A program made the position numbers and the translations under genes. Source: Glycomyces sp040645615 (lineage in GTDB: Bacteria > Actinomycetota > Actinomycetes > Mycobacteriales > Micromonosporaceae). Taken from it: DNA of 64,000 bases. Under the pieces are notes generated by a model. That model made no database searches and was not told the DNA's origin. It was given only the letters and a program-made list of their open reading frames with translations. The stretch covers positions 1-64,000 of the forward strand of contig NZ_JBEYYO010000022.1 in assembly GCF_040645615.1 (NCBI RefSeq), written 5' to 3'. This document shows positions 37,992 to 47,500 of the stretch, piece after piece; positions within the stretch are counted from its first letter, which is position 1; every line of letters begins with the position of its first letter.

Positions 37992-38981
37992 ATGAAACGG
38001 GCACGGCTGGCAGACGCCGACGGGGTGCGCAACCCCGAGCGTCCGCACCCGCCGTGGCCCGGTATAGAACACCAGCTCAGCCGCCGCAGGCTCTTCATCA
38101 GGCACACCCCGTCGACCGCGCCCGGCGCGGAGCCGGCGGTGTTCGTGCACGGCCTCGGCGGCTCGGCGCAGAACTGGACCGACCTGGCCGACGCGCTCTC
38201 CGACCGCCTCGCCCCCGACGCGGTCGACCTGCCCGGATTCGGCCACTCCGCGCCGGCCCCGCGTGTCACGATCCCGCTGCTGGCCCGCGACGTGGCCGCC
38301 TGGATCGAGGAGTCCGGACGCGGCCCGGTCCACCTCGCCGGGCACTCGCTCGGCGGCGCGGTCGCGGTCTACCTCGCGGCCACGCGGCCCGCGCTGGTCC
38401 GCACCCTCACGCTCATCTCGCCCGCGATGCCCTTCGCGAACCCCCGCCGCTCCCACCAGTCCCGCTTCGTGCCGATGCTGGCCGTGCCCAACATGGCCTG
38501 GTTCGCCGACCGCGCGATGCGCTCGCGCACCCCCGAGCAGGTCGTCGACGACATCATCCTCGGCACCTGGGCCGATCCTGACCTCATCCACCCCCAGCGC
38601 CGCGAGGAGGCCATCGAGGAGGCCCGCCGCCGCCTCTCGGTCCCCTGGAACTCCCGCGCCTACATCCAGACCTACCGCGGCCTCATGGCCTCGTTCTTCC
38701 AGGCGTTCGTGCCCGGCACCCACTCGCTGTGGCGCCTGGCCCGGGAGCTCCAGTGCCCCGCGCTCGTGGTGTGGGGCAAGCAGGACCGCGTGATCGACGT
38801 GCGCCAGGCCCCGCCCACGGCTCTGGCGATCCCCGACTCGCGGCTGCTCATCCTCGACCAGACCGGCCATGTGGCGATGATGGAGCGCACCCAGGCGGTC
38901 GCGCGCGCGATGGCGGCGATGTTCGACGAGGTCAGCGACGGTGTAGCAGACGATTCGCGTGACGTGCTGTCCGCATTGTGA
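37992..38981 (+). CDS. Alpha/beta hydrolase
   Basis: A 329-residue cytoplasmic hydrolase. It has the oxyanion motif H-G-L-G-G (about 51-55), the nucleophile elbow G-H-S-L-G-G (Ser at about 118), Asp in the W-G-K-Q-D-R segment (about 263-268) and catalytic His in T-G-H-V-A (about 294-298). A lid of helices lies between about 150 and 240. Substrate unknown; esterase or lipase activity is likely, with homologues close to moeZ in mycobacteria. It starts five bases after the proline-rich gene. Confidence 0.88.
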   Translation: MKRARLADADGVRNPERPHPPWPGIEHQLSRRRLFIRHTPSTAPGAEPAVFVHGLGGSAQNWTDLADALSDRLAPDAVDLPGFGHSAPAPRVTIPLLARDVAAWIEESGRGPVHLAGHSLGGAVAVYLAATRPALVRTLTLISPAMPFANPRRSHQSRFVPMLAVPNMAWFADRAMRSRTPEQVVDDIILGTWADPDLIHPQRREEAIEEARRRLSVPWNSRAYIQTYRGLMASFFQAFVPGTHSLWRLARELQCPALVVWGKQDRVIDVRQAPPTALAIPDSRLLILDQTGHVAMMERTQAVARAMAAMFDEVSDGVADDSRDVLSAL

Positions 38982-39037
38982 ACTCGAATCAGACCACACA
39001 AAAACCGGGGCCGGGCCTGTCAGGGCCCCAGTTGTCC

Positions 39038-39050
39038 TAGACTCGCCGGT
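39038..39050 (+). promoter_or_regulatory. Leaderless promoter -10 of the DUF3152 gene
   Basis: TAGACT (39038-39043) lies seven bases before GTG 39051; there is no Shine-Dalgarno. Confidence 0.5.
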
Positions 39051-39902
39051 GTGACCGAAGGACGGCTGGATCGCAATCGCAGGCTCCGCAGGAGGCGCCG
39101 TTTCGTGTTCTTCGCGATCCTGGTCCTCATGGCGGGCGCGGGCCTCTACTTCGCGCTCGGTCCGACCGACGACGAGCGCCCGCAGGCCCTCGACGAGGAC
39201 GAGCAGATCCCGCCCAGCTCGGTCGCGGCCCCGCTGCCTTCCGAGGACGGCGTGCTGCTGGCCGAACCCGAGCCCGAACCGGACGTGACCCCGCCGCTGT
39301 ACTTCTCGGGCTCCGGCACCTGGACGTACGCGACCCCGGCCGACGCCGAAGTGTTCGGCACCGCCGGGACGCTCCTGACCTACGACGTGGCCGTCGAGAA
39401 CGGCCTCGAACTCGACGCCGCCGAGTTCTCCGAGTTCGTGCACGCCACGCTCGCCGACCCGCGCTCGTGGACCGCCGGCGGCGGCTGGCGCTTCCAGCAG
39501 GTCCCCGGCGGCGGCGGCGCGGACTTCACGATCTACCTCGCCAGCCCCGAGCAGCGCGCCTACCTGTGCGGCTCGCAGAACACCACGGTCTCGTGCCGCA
39601 ACGGCGACAACGTCGTCATCAACTCGGCCCGCTGGATCACCGGCGTGGACCACTGGGACGACACGCTCGACGCCTACCGCCAGTACGCGGTGAACCACGA
39701 GGTCGGCCACCGGCTCGGCCTCGGCCACGAGGTCTGCCCGGCCGAAGGCGAGCCCTCGCCGGTGATGGCCCAGCAGACCTTCCAGCTCGCCGGCTGCACC
39801 GGGAACTCCTGGCCCTTCCCCGACGGCGAGACCTACCTGTCGGGCCCGGCGGGGGACTACAACGGCCCCGACCTCCCGCCCGACGACTTCGTCGACCGCT
39901 AG
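39051..39902 (+). CDS. DUF3152 membrane-anchored zinc metalloprotease-like protein
   Basis: A 283-residue protein with a basic N-terminus (R-R-R-R-R-F), one membrane helix (about 19-36), an acidic linker (about 40-80) and an extracytoplasmic DUF3152 domain (about 85-283). The domain carries the metzincin-like zinc motif H216-E217-x-x-H220-x5-H226 (H-E-V-G-H-R-L-G-L-G-H) and a following P-V-M-A-Q-Q Met-turn-like segment. Four Cys residues could form disulphides. The equivalent of M. tuberculosis Rv3207c and, as there, next to moeZ. The substrate is unknown. Confidence 0.88.
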   Translation: MTEGRLDRNRRLRRRRRFVFFAILVLMAGAGLYFALGPTDDERPQALDEDEQIPPSSVAAPLPSEDGVLLAEPEPEPDVTPPLYFSGSGTWTYATPADAEVFGTAGTLLTYDVAVENGLELDAAEFSEFVHATLADPRSWTAGGGWRFQQVPGGGGADFTIYLASPEQRAYLCGSQNTTVSCRNGDNVVINSARWITGVDHWDDTLDAYRQYAVNHEVGHRLGLGHEVCPAEGEPSPVMAQQTFQLAGCTGNSWPFPDGETYLSGPAGDYNGPDLPPDDFVDR

Positions 39903-40001
39903 CGTCCCACAGAACGGGACGATCCGTCCCACGCGCGTGAAGCGCCGCACACCGCGCTTCCCGGTGGAATATCCACACCGTGGACGGGCATTATTGGAGG
40001 C

Positions 40002-41180
40002 ATGAGTTTGCCGCCGCTGGTCGAACCAGCCTCCGAGCTGTCGGTCGACGAGGTGCGCCGCTATTCGCGCCACCTCATCATTCCCGACGTCGCCATGGAC
40101 GGTCAGAAACGACTCAAGAACGCCAAGGTGCTGTGTGTGGGCGCGGGCGGCCTCGGGTCCCCCACCCTGATGTACCTGGCCGCGGCCGGGGTCGGCACGA
40201 TCGGCATCGCCGAGTTCGACACGGTCGACGAGTCGAACCTCCAGCGCCAGATCATCCACGGCCAGTCCGACATCGGGCGCCCCAAGTCCGAGTCCGCGGC
40301 GGCCTCGATCCGCGAGATCAACCCGTACGTCGACGTCGTCATCCACAACCAGGTGCTCGACAACGACAACGTGTTCGAGGTCTTCGAGCCGTACGACCTC
40401 ATCATCGACGGCACCGACAACTTCGCCACCCGCTACATGGTCAACGACGCGGCCGTCCTGTCGGGCAAGCCCTACGTGTGGGGCTCGATCTTCCGCTTCG
40501 ACGGCCAGGCCAGCGTGTTCTGGGCCGACCAGGGCCCGTGCTACCGCTGCCTCTACCCCGAGCCCCCGCCGCCGGGCATGGTGCCCAGCTGCGCCGAGGG
40601 CGGCGTGCTCGGCGTCCTGTGCGCCTCGATCGGCGCGATCCAGACCACCGAGGCCATCAAGCTGCTCACCGGCATCGGCGACCCGCTGGTCGGCTCGCTC
40701 ATGGTCTACGACGCGCTCGAGATGACCTACCGCAAGATCAAGGTCCGCAAGGACCCGAACTGCGCGGTGTGCGGTCCGAACGCGACGGTCACCGAGCTCA
40801 TCGACTACGAGGACTTCTGCGGTTCGGTCACCGACGAGGCCGCCGAGGCGGTCGTGGGCTCCACGATCACCGCGCGCGAGCTCGCCGAGTGGATCAAGGA
40901 GGGCCGCGACATCGACCTCATCGACGTGCGCGAGCCCGCCGAGTACGAGATCGTGCGCATCCCCGGTTCGCGGCTGATTCCCAAGGGGGAGATCGTGTCC
41001 GGTGCGGCGCTGTCGCAGCTGCCCACCGAGCGCCAGGCCGTGTTCTACTGCAAGGCGGGCGTGCGCTCGGCCGAGGCGCTGGCCGCGGCCAAGGCCGCCG
41101 GCCTCAAGAACGCGGTCCACGTCCAGGGCGGCGTGCTCGGCTGGATCAACCAGGTCGACCCGAGCCTGCCGGCCTACTAG
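40002..41180 (+). CDS. moeZ: Adenylyltransferase/sulfurtransferase MoeZ
   Basis: A 392-residue enzyme that adenylates and then thiocarboxylates small ubiquitin-like sulfur carriers for molybdopterin, thiamine, cysteine or secondary-metabolite biosynthesis. The N-terminal E1-like ThiF/MoeB domain has G-A-G-G-L-G-S-P (about 47-54), R-x-x-L-Y-P and two zinc Cys pairs (C-Y-R-C and C-A-V-C). The C-terminal rhodanese domain (about 285-392) carries active-site Cys350 in Y-C-K-A-G-V-R-S. GGAGG lies just before ATG 40002; a CATTAT -10 seven bases upstream is an alternative, leaderless mode. Confidence 0.95.
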   Translation: MSLPPLVEPASELSVDEVRRYSRHLIIPDVAMDGQKRLKNAKVLCVGAGGLGSPTLMYLAAAGVGTIGIAEFDTVDESNLQRQIIHGQSDIGRPKSESAAASIREINPYVDVVIHNQVLDNDNVFEVFEPYDLIIDGTDNFATRYMVNDAAVLSGKPYVWGSIFRFDGQASVFWADQGPCYRCLYPEPPPPGMVPSCAEGGVLGVLCASIGAIQTTEAIKLLTGIGDPLVGSLMVYDALEMTYRKIKVRKDPNCAVCGPNATVTELIDYEDFCGSVTDEAAEAVVGSTITARELAEWIKEGRDIDLIDVREPAEYEIVRIPGSRLIPKGEIVSGAALSQLPTERQAVFYCKAGVRSAEALAAAKAAGLKNAVHVQGGVLGWINQVDPSLPAY

Positions 41181-41191
41181 AACCACTCCAC

Positions 41192-41223
41192 AAAGGGCGT
41201 ACAGCTTTCGCTGTACGCCCTTT
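41192..41223 (+). terminator. Terminator after moeZ
   Basis: A perfect 14-base stem AAAGGGCGTACAGC / GCTGTACGCCCTTT with TTTC loop. Confidence 0.9.
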
Positions 41224-41297
41224 GCCGTGCTTTCGGTTGCTTCGAGGCGGTATGAGATTCCAGACAGGCTCCGTGCGTCGAATCCGCTCGTGAGGCA

Positions 41298-41333
41298 TTG
41301 ACTCCTCCTTGACCGATTCCCTAGCCTTGCACG
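41298..41333 (+). promoter_or_regulatory. Leaderless promoter of the first beta-lactamase-like gene
   Basis: TTGACT (41298-41303), an 18-base spacer, TAGCCT (41322-41327), then six bases to ATG 41334. Confidence 0.7.
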
Positions 41334-42221
41334 ATGATCCGCAAAAGTGAAGCAAGCTCTCTTCGCCTGCGCCCGTCCCGTCGCGCACTCCTGCTCGGCG
41401 TCCCCGCGGCGGCCGTCCTCATCGGAGGCGGCGCGGTCGCCACGGTGGCGGCAAACGCGGAGGACGGCCTCGGCTCGATGTTCGGGCCCTCCCGTGAGGA
41501 ACTCGAAGCGGAGCTCGCGGCCCGGATCGACGAGTACCTGGCCCAGAGCGGCACCGCGGTGGAGGCCTCGGTCGCGATCGAGCGCGGCGACGTGCGCCTG
41601 GACTACAACCCCGGCCAGACCCACATCACCGCCTCCATCGTCAAGGTCGAGATCCTCGCGATGGTCCAGCAGTACTGGGGCTCGGTGGACGCCATCCCCG
41701 CCGACCACCGGGACCTGTTGGAGCGCATGATCACCGAGTCCGACAACGGCGCGGCCAACACGCTCTACAACTACCTCGGCGGCGCGGCGGCCCTGGAGGC
41801 CGCCCACGAGCGCTACGGCCTCTCGAACACCACATTGGACCCCGACGGCCGCTGGGGCGTCGGCTGGTCCAGCGCTTCCGACCAGCTCATCATCACCGAC
41901 CTCAACCTCTACGAAGGCGTCCTCGACACCGCCCAGACCGACCTCGCCAGGCATCTCATGGGCAACGTGATCGAAGACCAGGCCTGGGGCATCTCCGCCG
42001 CCGCAAGGGAAGGCGAGACCGTCTGGCTCAAGAACGGCTGGGACGTCGAAGCCCAACTCGACGGCCTCTGGGTCGTCAACTCCATCGGCGTCCTCGCCGG
42101 AGACTCAAGCACCCCAACCAAACTCGCCATCCTCACCAGCGGCGCGGTAGACGACATCGAAGGCATCCCAGTAGTAGAGGAAATCGCCAAGATCGCCAGA
42201 GAGGTCATCGAAACCGCCTGA
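41334..42221 (+). CDS. Tat-exported serine hydrolase, class A beta-lactamase-like
   Basis: A 295-residue exported enzyme of the beta-lactamase/DD-peptidase superfamily. The Tat signal has S-R-R-A-L-L-L (about 15-21) and a hydrophobic stretch to about 40. Catalytic motifs are S-x-x-K (Ser101, Lys104 in A-S-I-V-K), S-D-N (136-138) and K-N-G in place of K-T-G (L-K-N-G-W). The class A omega-loop E-x-x-L-N is not apparent, so true beta-lactam hydrolysis is doubtful; a peptidoglycan-related or other hydrolytic role is possible. It is followed by a paralogue with the same layout and promoter type. Confidence 0.82.
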   Translation: MIRKSEASSLRLRPSRRALLLGVPAAAVLIGGGAVATVAANAEDGLGSMFGPSREELEAELAARIDEYLAQSGTAVEASVAIERGDVRLDYNPGQTHITASIVKVEILAMVQQYWGSVDAIPADHRDLLERMITESDNGAANTLYNYLGGAAALEAAHERYGLSNTTLDPDGRWGVGWSSASDQLIITDLNLYEGVLDTAQTDLARHLMGNVIEDQAWGISAAAREGETVWLKNGWDVEAQLDGLWVVNSIGVLAGDSSTPTKLAILTSGAVDDIEGIPVVEEIAKIAREVIETA

Positions 42222-42323
42222 TCGGATTCGGCGCGAGCGGGCGGCCTGCCACCCCCGCTCACGCCGAATCGGCAGGGTCCCCATCAGACGGAAGAATCGG
42301 CCCTTGATTGGCCACACGGACTA

Positions 42324-42358
42324 TTGTGAGAATTGCACGGATTCCGTAGCCTGGCTTG
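42324..42358 (+). promoter_or_regulatory. Leaderless promoter of the second beta-lactamase-like gene
   Basis: TTGTGA (42324-42329), a 17-base spacer, TAGCCT (42347-42352), then six bases to ATG 42359. The -10 is identical to that of the upstream paralogue. Confidence 0.65.
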
Positions 42359-43234
42359 ATGATTCGGCACGACCACCCCCACGCACTCCTTCAGCGCCCC
42401 CGCCCCTCTCGGCGTCTGGTACTCAGGTCCGTCCTGCCCGCGGCCGCCGCGCTCGCCGGCGCGACCGCCTGGCAGAGCGCGGCACAGGCTCAGGGCCCCA
42501 CCGACGCTGCGCTCTCCGTGGAGCTCTTCGAACGCGTCGAGGCCTACCGCGCGACCACGGGCACGCAGATGGAGGCCTCGGTGGTGGTCTCGCGCGGATC
42601 GCGCCTGGTGAGCACCTACGCCCGCAGAATCCACGACACGGCCTCGGTCGTGAAATTGGAGATCCTGCTGATGCTCCTGGAGAAGTACAGCTCGATGGCC
42701 GCGATTCCGCAGCTGAGAAAAGACCAGGCGCGCAACATGATCGTCTGGTCGGACAACGACGCGACCACGGCGCTCTACAACTTCCTCGGCGGCTGCGACG
42801 CGCTCAAGGCCGCGCATGTCCGCTACAAGCTCACGTACACGAAGTCCTCACCGGACTGCCGGTGGGGCCTGACCACGACCAACGCGGGCGACCCGATCCT
42901 GGTGCTCAAGGAGCTGCTCTCCAAGGGCCGGCTCTCGCAGGAGAAGGTCGACTACGTCCGCTGGCTCATGGGCGGCGTGGCCTACGTCCAGGCCTGGGGC
43001 ATCCGCGCCGCCGTGCGCGAGGGCGAGAAGTCGCTGGTCAAGAACGGCTGGGACACCCGGGCGTCCCTCGGGGGCCTGTGGGTCGTCCACTCTGTCGGCG
43101 CCATCGCCAGGCCGGGTAAGGAGGACATCCGCATGTCGATCCTGACCAGCAAGGCTCCCAACCAGACCAAGGGCATCGCGATGGTCGAGGAGATCGCCAA
43201 GATCACCCGCTCGGTGATCGACAAGGCGGTCTAG
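42359..43234 (+). CDS. Tat-exported serine hydrolase, class A beta-lactamase-like, paralogue
   Basis: A 291-residue paralogue of the preceding gene. The Tat signal has S-R-R-L-V-L-R (about 17-23), a hydrophobic core and an A-Q-A cleavage region (about 42-45). The catalytic set is Ser96/Lys99 (A-S-V-V-K), S-D-N (131-133) and K-N-G-W. The omega-loop Glu is again not evident. The two proteins share the whole fold and diverge mostly in loops, so they come from a local duplication. A further in-frame TTG directly before ATG 42359 is ignored because the promoter places the transcript start at the ATG. Confidence 0.82.
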   Translation: MIRHDHPHALLQRPRPSRRLVLRSVLPAAAALAGATAWQSAAQAQGPTDAALSVELFERVEAYRATTGTQMEASVVVSRGSRLVSTYARRIHDTASVVKLEILLMLLEKYSSMAAIPQLRKDQARNMIVWSDNDATTALYNFLGGCDALKAAHVRYKLTYTKSSPDCRWGLTTTNAGDPILVLKELLSKGRLSQEKVDYVRWLMGGVAYVQAWGIRAAVREGEKSLVKNGWDTRASLGGLWVVHSVGAIARPGKEDIRMSILTSKAPNQTKGIAMVEEIAKITRSVIDKAV

Positions 43235-43241
43235 CGGCGAA

Positions 43242-43269
43242 ACGGCCCGGACCGAATGGTCCGGGCCGT
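43242..43269. terminator. Bidirectional terminator between the beta-lactamase-like gene and ahcY
   Basis: A perfect 12-base stem ACGGCCCGGACC / GGTCCGGGCCGT with GAAT loop, between convergent genes. Confidence 0.85.
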
Positions 43270-43283
43270 GTGTCGCTATAGGA

Positions 43284-44729
<1,446 letters not shown>

Positions 44730-44742
44730 GCCTGAAATGCTA
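44730..44742 (-). promoter_or_regulatory. Leaderless promoter -10 of ahcY
   Basis: On the minus strand TAGCAT (44742-44737) lies seven bases before ATG 44729. Confidence 0.5.
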
Positions 44743-44872
44743 CGCGCCGCCCCCGGAGTCCCCCGCCAACGCCGCAGTGGCGGCCGACACGTACGAAACC
44801 GCAGGTGAGAGCCACGTCAATCCCTGAGGCGAGTGACACGGAAAAAATATCCGGCGCAACCCGTGTTTCTGC

Positions 44873-44900
44873 TTGACACTGCTGAGGCGTTGAGTAATAT
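44873..44900 (+). promoter_or_regulatory. Strong housekeeping promoter
   Basis: TTGACA (44873-44878), a 16-base spacer and TAATAT (44895-44900): the closest match to the sigma-70 consensus in the window. It is not followed by a start codon but by the candidate RNA below. Confidence 0.75.
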
Positions 44901-44906
44901 TGCAGA

Positions 44907-45024
44907 TACGCAGCGTCACGGAGATGCGGGAAGGCCCACAGGGTCGGAACCTTCACCGAGACGCCGGGGAATACCAAACCGGGGGGAGTGCCGGGCGGTC
45001 TGGGGTGGCCGCCCGGCACATTTT
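44907..45024 (+). ncRNA. Candidate small RNA or attenuated leader, unknown class
   Basis: A roughly 118-base segment between the strong promoter at 44873 and a textbook intrinsic terminator at 44988-45024. It can pair GCGTC (about 44912-44916) with GACGC (about 44960-44964) around a branched interior, followed by a purine-rich single-stranded GGGGAATACCAAACCGGGG stretch. No convincing reading frame is present. I compared it by eye with SAM, SAH, cobalamin, TPP, c-di-AMP, c-di-GMP, 6C, 6S and SRP RNAs and found no match. It is either a free-standing sRNA or a regulatory leader of the acetyltransferase gene 72 bases further on. Confidence 0.55.
44988..45024 (+). terminator. Intrinsic terminator of the candidate small RNA
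   Basis: A perfect 11-base stem GTGCCGGGCGG / CCGCCCGGCAC with a 10-base loop, followed by ATTTTCG. Confidence 0.88.
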
Positions 45025-45096
45025 CGTGCCCGGGCTTCTCCGTGTTCCCGTAATTCGATTGCGCCCACCTCTCGGGTACGAGACCGTACAGGGACC

Positions 45097-46125
45097 ATGA
45101 GCGACATTGAAATTCTCCCGATCGATCCTCTCGACGCCGAACTCGTCGGGGCGTGGATCACCATGCAGAACGCCGTCATCGCGCACGACACGCCCGGCGA
45201 CGCTCCCTACGCCGTCGCCCACCAGCGCCTGCGCCTGGCCCTGCATCCCTCCGCCGTCGACGTCGAACGCTACGTGGCGAGAATCGACGGCAAGGTCGTC
45301 GGCGCCACCGAACTGGTCCTGTTCCTCGCCGACAACCAGCACCTGATCGGATTCGAGCTCGAGGTCCACCCCGACCACCGCCGCCAGGGCATCGGCACCC
45401 GCCTCCTCGAATTCGTCGAGCGCCGCGCCGCCGAGACCGGCCGCGACACCCTCCTGACCGGCGTCGTCGACTCCGTCGAAGACGGCCCGAAGATGGACCA
45501 CGCGGGCCAGGCGTTCGCGGGGGCCCGCGGCTACGCCTCGGTCGACAACGAGATCCACCGCCGCAACGACCTCTTCGCGGTCGACGACGACGACCTCGCC
45601 AAGCTCTACGTCGACGCGTGGGACAAGGCCGCCGGATACGAGCTGATCCAGTGGGTCAACCACGCCCCCGACGACCTCGCCGAAGGCATCGCCGCCATGC
45701 GCGCCCGCATGTACACCGACCCGCCCATGGGTGAAGAGCTCGACATCCGCCCCGCCGTCTACGACGTGGCGCGCGTCCGCGACGAGGAACGCGTGTGCGC
45801 CGAACGCGGCGAACTCCAGCTCGCCGCCGCCGTCCGCGAGGTCGCCACCGGCGAGATCGCCGGACTCACCGACATCCTCGTCTTCCCCGGCCAAGAGGAG
45901 CACGCGGGCCAGAACGACACCATCGTCGACCCCGCCCACCGCGGCAAGCGCCTCGGCACGATCCTCAAGATCGCCAACCAGCGCCTCCTGCGCGCCTACC
46001 GGCCCAAGCTCCGGTACGTCCACACCTGGAACGCCGAGGTCAACACCCACATGATCGCGATCAACGAAGCGATCGGCTACCGCCGCTTCTGCCGCGACAT
46101 CGAAGTCCAGAAGAAACTCTCGTAA
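45097..46125 (+). CDS. Double-GNAT acetyltransferase (MshD-like architecture)
   Basis: A 342-residue protein with two GNAT domains. The N-terminal one has the acetyl-CoA loop V-H-P-D-H-R-R-Q-G-I-G-T-R-L-L (about 89-103). The C-terminal one has V-D-P-A-H-R-G-K-R-L-G-T and ends with the N-x-x-M-I-x-I-N-E-x-I-G-Y-R motif. The layout resembles mycothiol synthase MshD, but this branch is not assigned to that step; the substrate is unknown. ATG 45097 has a weak CAGGGA Shine-Dalgarno. The promoter and terminator upstream mean transcription may be attenuated before it. Confidence 0.82.
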   Translation: MSDIEILPIDPLDAELVGAWITMQNAVIAHDTPGDAPYAVAHQRLRLALHPSAVDVERYVARIDGKVVGATELVLFLADNQHLIGFELEVHPDHRRQGIGTRLLEFVERRAAETGRDTLLTGVVDSVEDGPKMDHAGQAFAGARGYASVDNEIHRRNDLFAVDDDDLAKLYVDAWDKAAGYELIQWVNHAPDDLAEGIAAMRARMYTDPPMGEELDIRPAVYDVARVRDEERVCAERGELQLAAAVREVATGEIAGLTDILVFPGQEEHAGQNDTIVDPAHRGKRLGTILKIANQRLLRAYRPKLRYVHTWNAEVNTHMIAINEAIGYRRFCRDIEVQKKLS

Positions 46126-46151
46126 CCCGATTTCCCGCGTTGCAATGGGAA

Positions 46152-46180
46152 CCGGCCCGACCGCTCAGCGGTCGGGCCGG
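46152..46180. terminator. Bidirectional terminator between the double-GNAT gene and manA
   Basis: A 13-base stem CCGGCCCGACCGC / GCGGTCGGGCCGG with a 3-base spacer, between convergent genes. Confidence 0.8.
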
Positions 46181-46195
46181 ACTCGTCTCTCGAGG

Positions 46196-47344
46196 TCACG
46201 CGCTGGCGATGAACAGCTCGCCCTCGCCGGACGCGGTGATCGCGCCCGCGGTGCCGGCCGAGAACGCGGCCCGGCCCGGGGACAGGGCCACTTCGCCGTC
46301 GTCGTCGGCCACCGTCACCGAACCGCCGGTGCTCAGGCAGATCCGGGGGCCCTCGATCGCGAGCGTCAGCGGCTCGCCGGTCAGCGTCACGCGCTTGAGC
46401 GAGAAATCGTCGATCGGGACCGGCCAGGTGCGCACCGGGCCCTCGTCCTCGATGGCCGCGTTCGGCTCGTCGATCGCCTGGAAGTCCAGTACTCGCAAGA
46501 GTTCGGGCACGTCGACCCGCTTGTTCGTCAGGCCCCCGCGCAGCACGTTGTCGCTGGCGGCCATGATCTCGACCCCGAAGCCGCGCAGGTACGCGTGCAG
46601 GTTCCCCGCGGGCATGTAGACCGCCTCGCCGGGCTGGAGCGTGATGTGGTTGAGCAGCAGGCTGACCAGCACGCCCGGGTCGTCGGGGTAGGAGCGCGCC
46701 AGCGACACCAGGTCGGCCCCGTCGGCCGTGTCGAGCTCGGCGGCGGCCTTCGCCGCGGCGGCGATGATCGACCGGCACTCGTCACGCGGCAGCCCCAGCA
46801 GGTCCGGGACGGCCCGGCGCAGCCCGGCCTTGCGGTCGCGCAAGGTGGCGACCAGGGATTCGAGCTCGGGGACGTCGAGCGATTCGATGTCGTCGGCGGC
46901 CGCGAGCGGGTCGCGGAAGCCGCACATCGCGCGGAACTCGGTGAGCGCCACCAGCATCTCGGGCTTGTGGTTGTCGTCCACGTAGTTGCGGAACGCCGCG
47001 TCGATGCCGATGCGCAGCTCGCGCTGGTGGCCCGAGTGGGCCTGGCGCGAGTTGGGGTGGGCCTGGAGCGAGAGCGGCTTGCCGGCGGCGAGCAGCTTGA
47101 GCAGGAACGGCAGCTTCGGGCCGAAGCGCTCGAAGGCCCGCTCGCCGAGGAGCTCGGCCGGAGCGGACGCGATCGCGTCGTCCAGCGGGCGGCCGTCGTG
47201 GAGGGTCGAGGGGGCGCTGTGGTGCGCCCCGAACCACTCCTCGGCCTCGGGGAGGTCGGCCGGGACCTCCCGGCCCTGCAAGCGGGCGATGTCGTCCTGC
47301 GATCCCCACGCGTAGTTGCGGATGACGCCGTAGAGCCCCTGCAC
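46196..47344 (-). CDS. manA: Mannose-6-phosphate isomerase, class I
   Basis: A 382-residue zinc enzyme interconverting fructose-6-P and mannose-6-P, the entry to GDP-mannose. Type I PMI features are visible: the N-terminal N-Y-A-W-G-S (about 8-13), the zinc site region S-L-Q-A-H-P (about 94-99) with K-P-E-M-L-V-A-L-T-E-F (about 128-138), and G-N-L-H-A-Y-L-R-G (about 240-248). Start GTG 47344 has GAGGAG upstream. It forms a mannose block with the SIS protein, manB and manC on the same strand; a hairpin separates it from the SIS gene, so it has its own promoter. Confidence 0.94.
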   Translation of the reverse strand: MQGLYGVIRNYAWGSQDDIARLQGREVPADLPEAEEWFGAHHSAPSTLHDGRPLDDAIASAPAELLGERAFERFGPKLPFLLKLLAAGKPLSLQAHPNSRQAHSGHQRELRIGIDAAFRNYVDDNHKPEMLVALTEFRAMCGFRDPLAAADDIESLDVPELESLVATLRDRKAGLRRAVPDLLGLPRDECRSIIAAAAKAAAELDTADGADLVSLARSYPDDPGVLVSLLLNHITLQPGEAVYMPAGNLHAYLRGFGVEIMAASDNVLRGGLTNKRVDVPELLRVLDFQAIDEPNAAIEDEGPVRTWPVPIDDFSLKRVTLTGEPLTLAIEGPRICLSTGGSVTVADDDGEVALSPGRAAFSAGTAGAITASGEGELFIASA

Positions 47345-47452
47345 CGCCGCTCCTCACTATTTCCGATCCGGTGGACCCAACTCTAACGGTTGTCCCAGCG
47401 CACTCCGAAACCCCGCCCGCGCGGGTGCCGGAGCCGACAGCGGTACGCCGAA

Positions 47453-47481
47453 GGCCGCAGGCCGTGCACCGGCCTGCGGCC
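47453..47481 (-). terminator. Terminator-like hairpin after the SIS-domain gene
   Basis: A perfect 11-base stem GGCCGCAGGCC / GGCCTGCGGCC with a 7-base loop. It lies between the end of the SIS-domain gene and the manA start on the minus strand. Confidence 0.7.
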
Positions 47482-47500
47482 CCGTTTCCCCTTGCGCGCC

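Noticed and set aside
37983..42056. A 1357-residue minus-strand open frame opposite the hydrolase, DUF3152, moeZ and beta-lactamase-like genes
   Set aside because: Same shadow pattern; four well-recognised plus-strand families occupy the region.
44730..44900. A SAM or SAH riboswitch in front of ahcY
   Set aside because: The minus-strand ahcY start has a leaderless -10 seven bases upstream and no consensus riboswitch core is visible; the structured element on the other strand reads away from ahcY.
44907..45024. Assignment of the candidate RNA to 6C, 6S, SRP, c-di-AMP or cobalamin families
   Set aside because: It lacks the C-rich loops of 6C, the size and central bubble of 6S, the G-G-A-A/A-G-C-A tip of SRP RNA and the conserved cores of the riboswitches.
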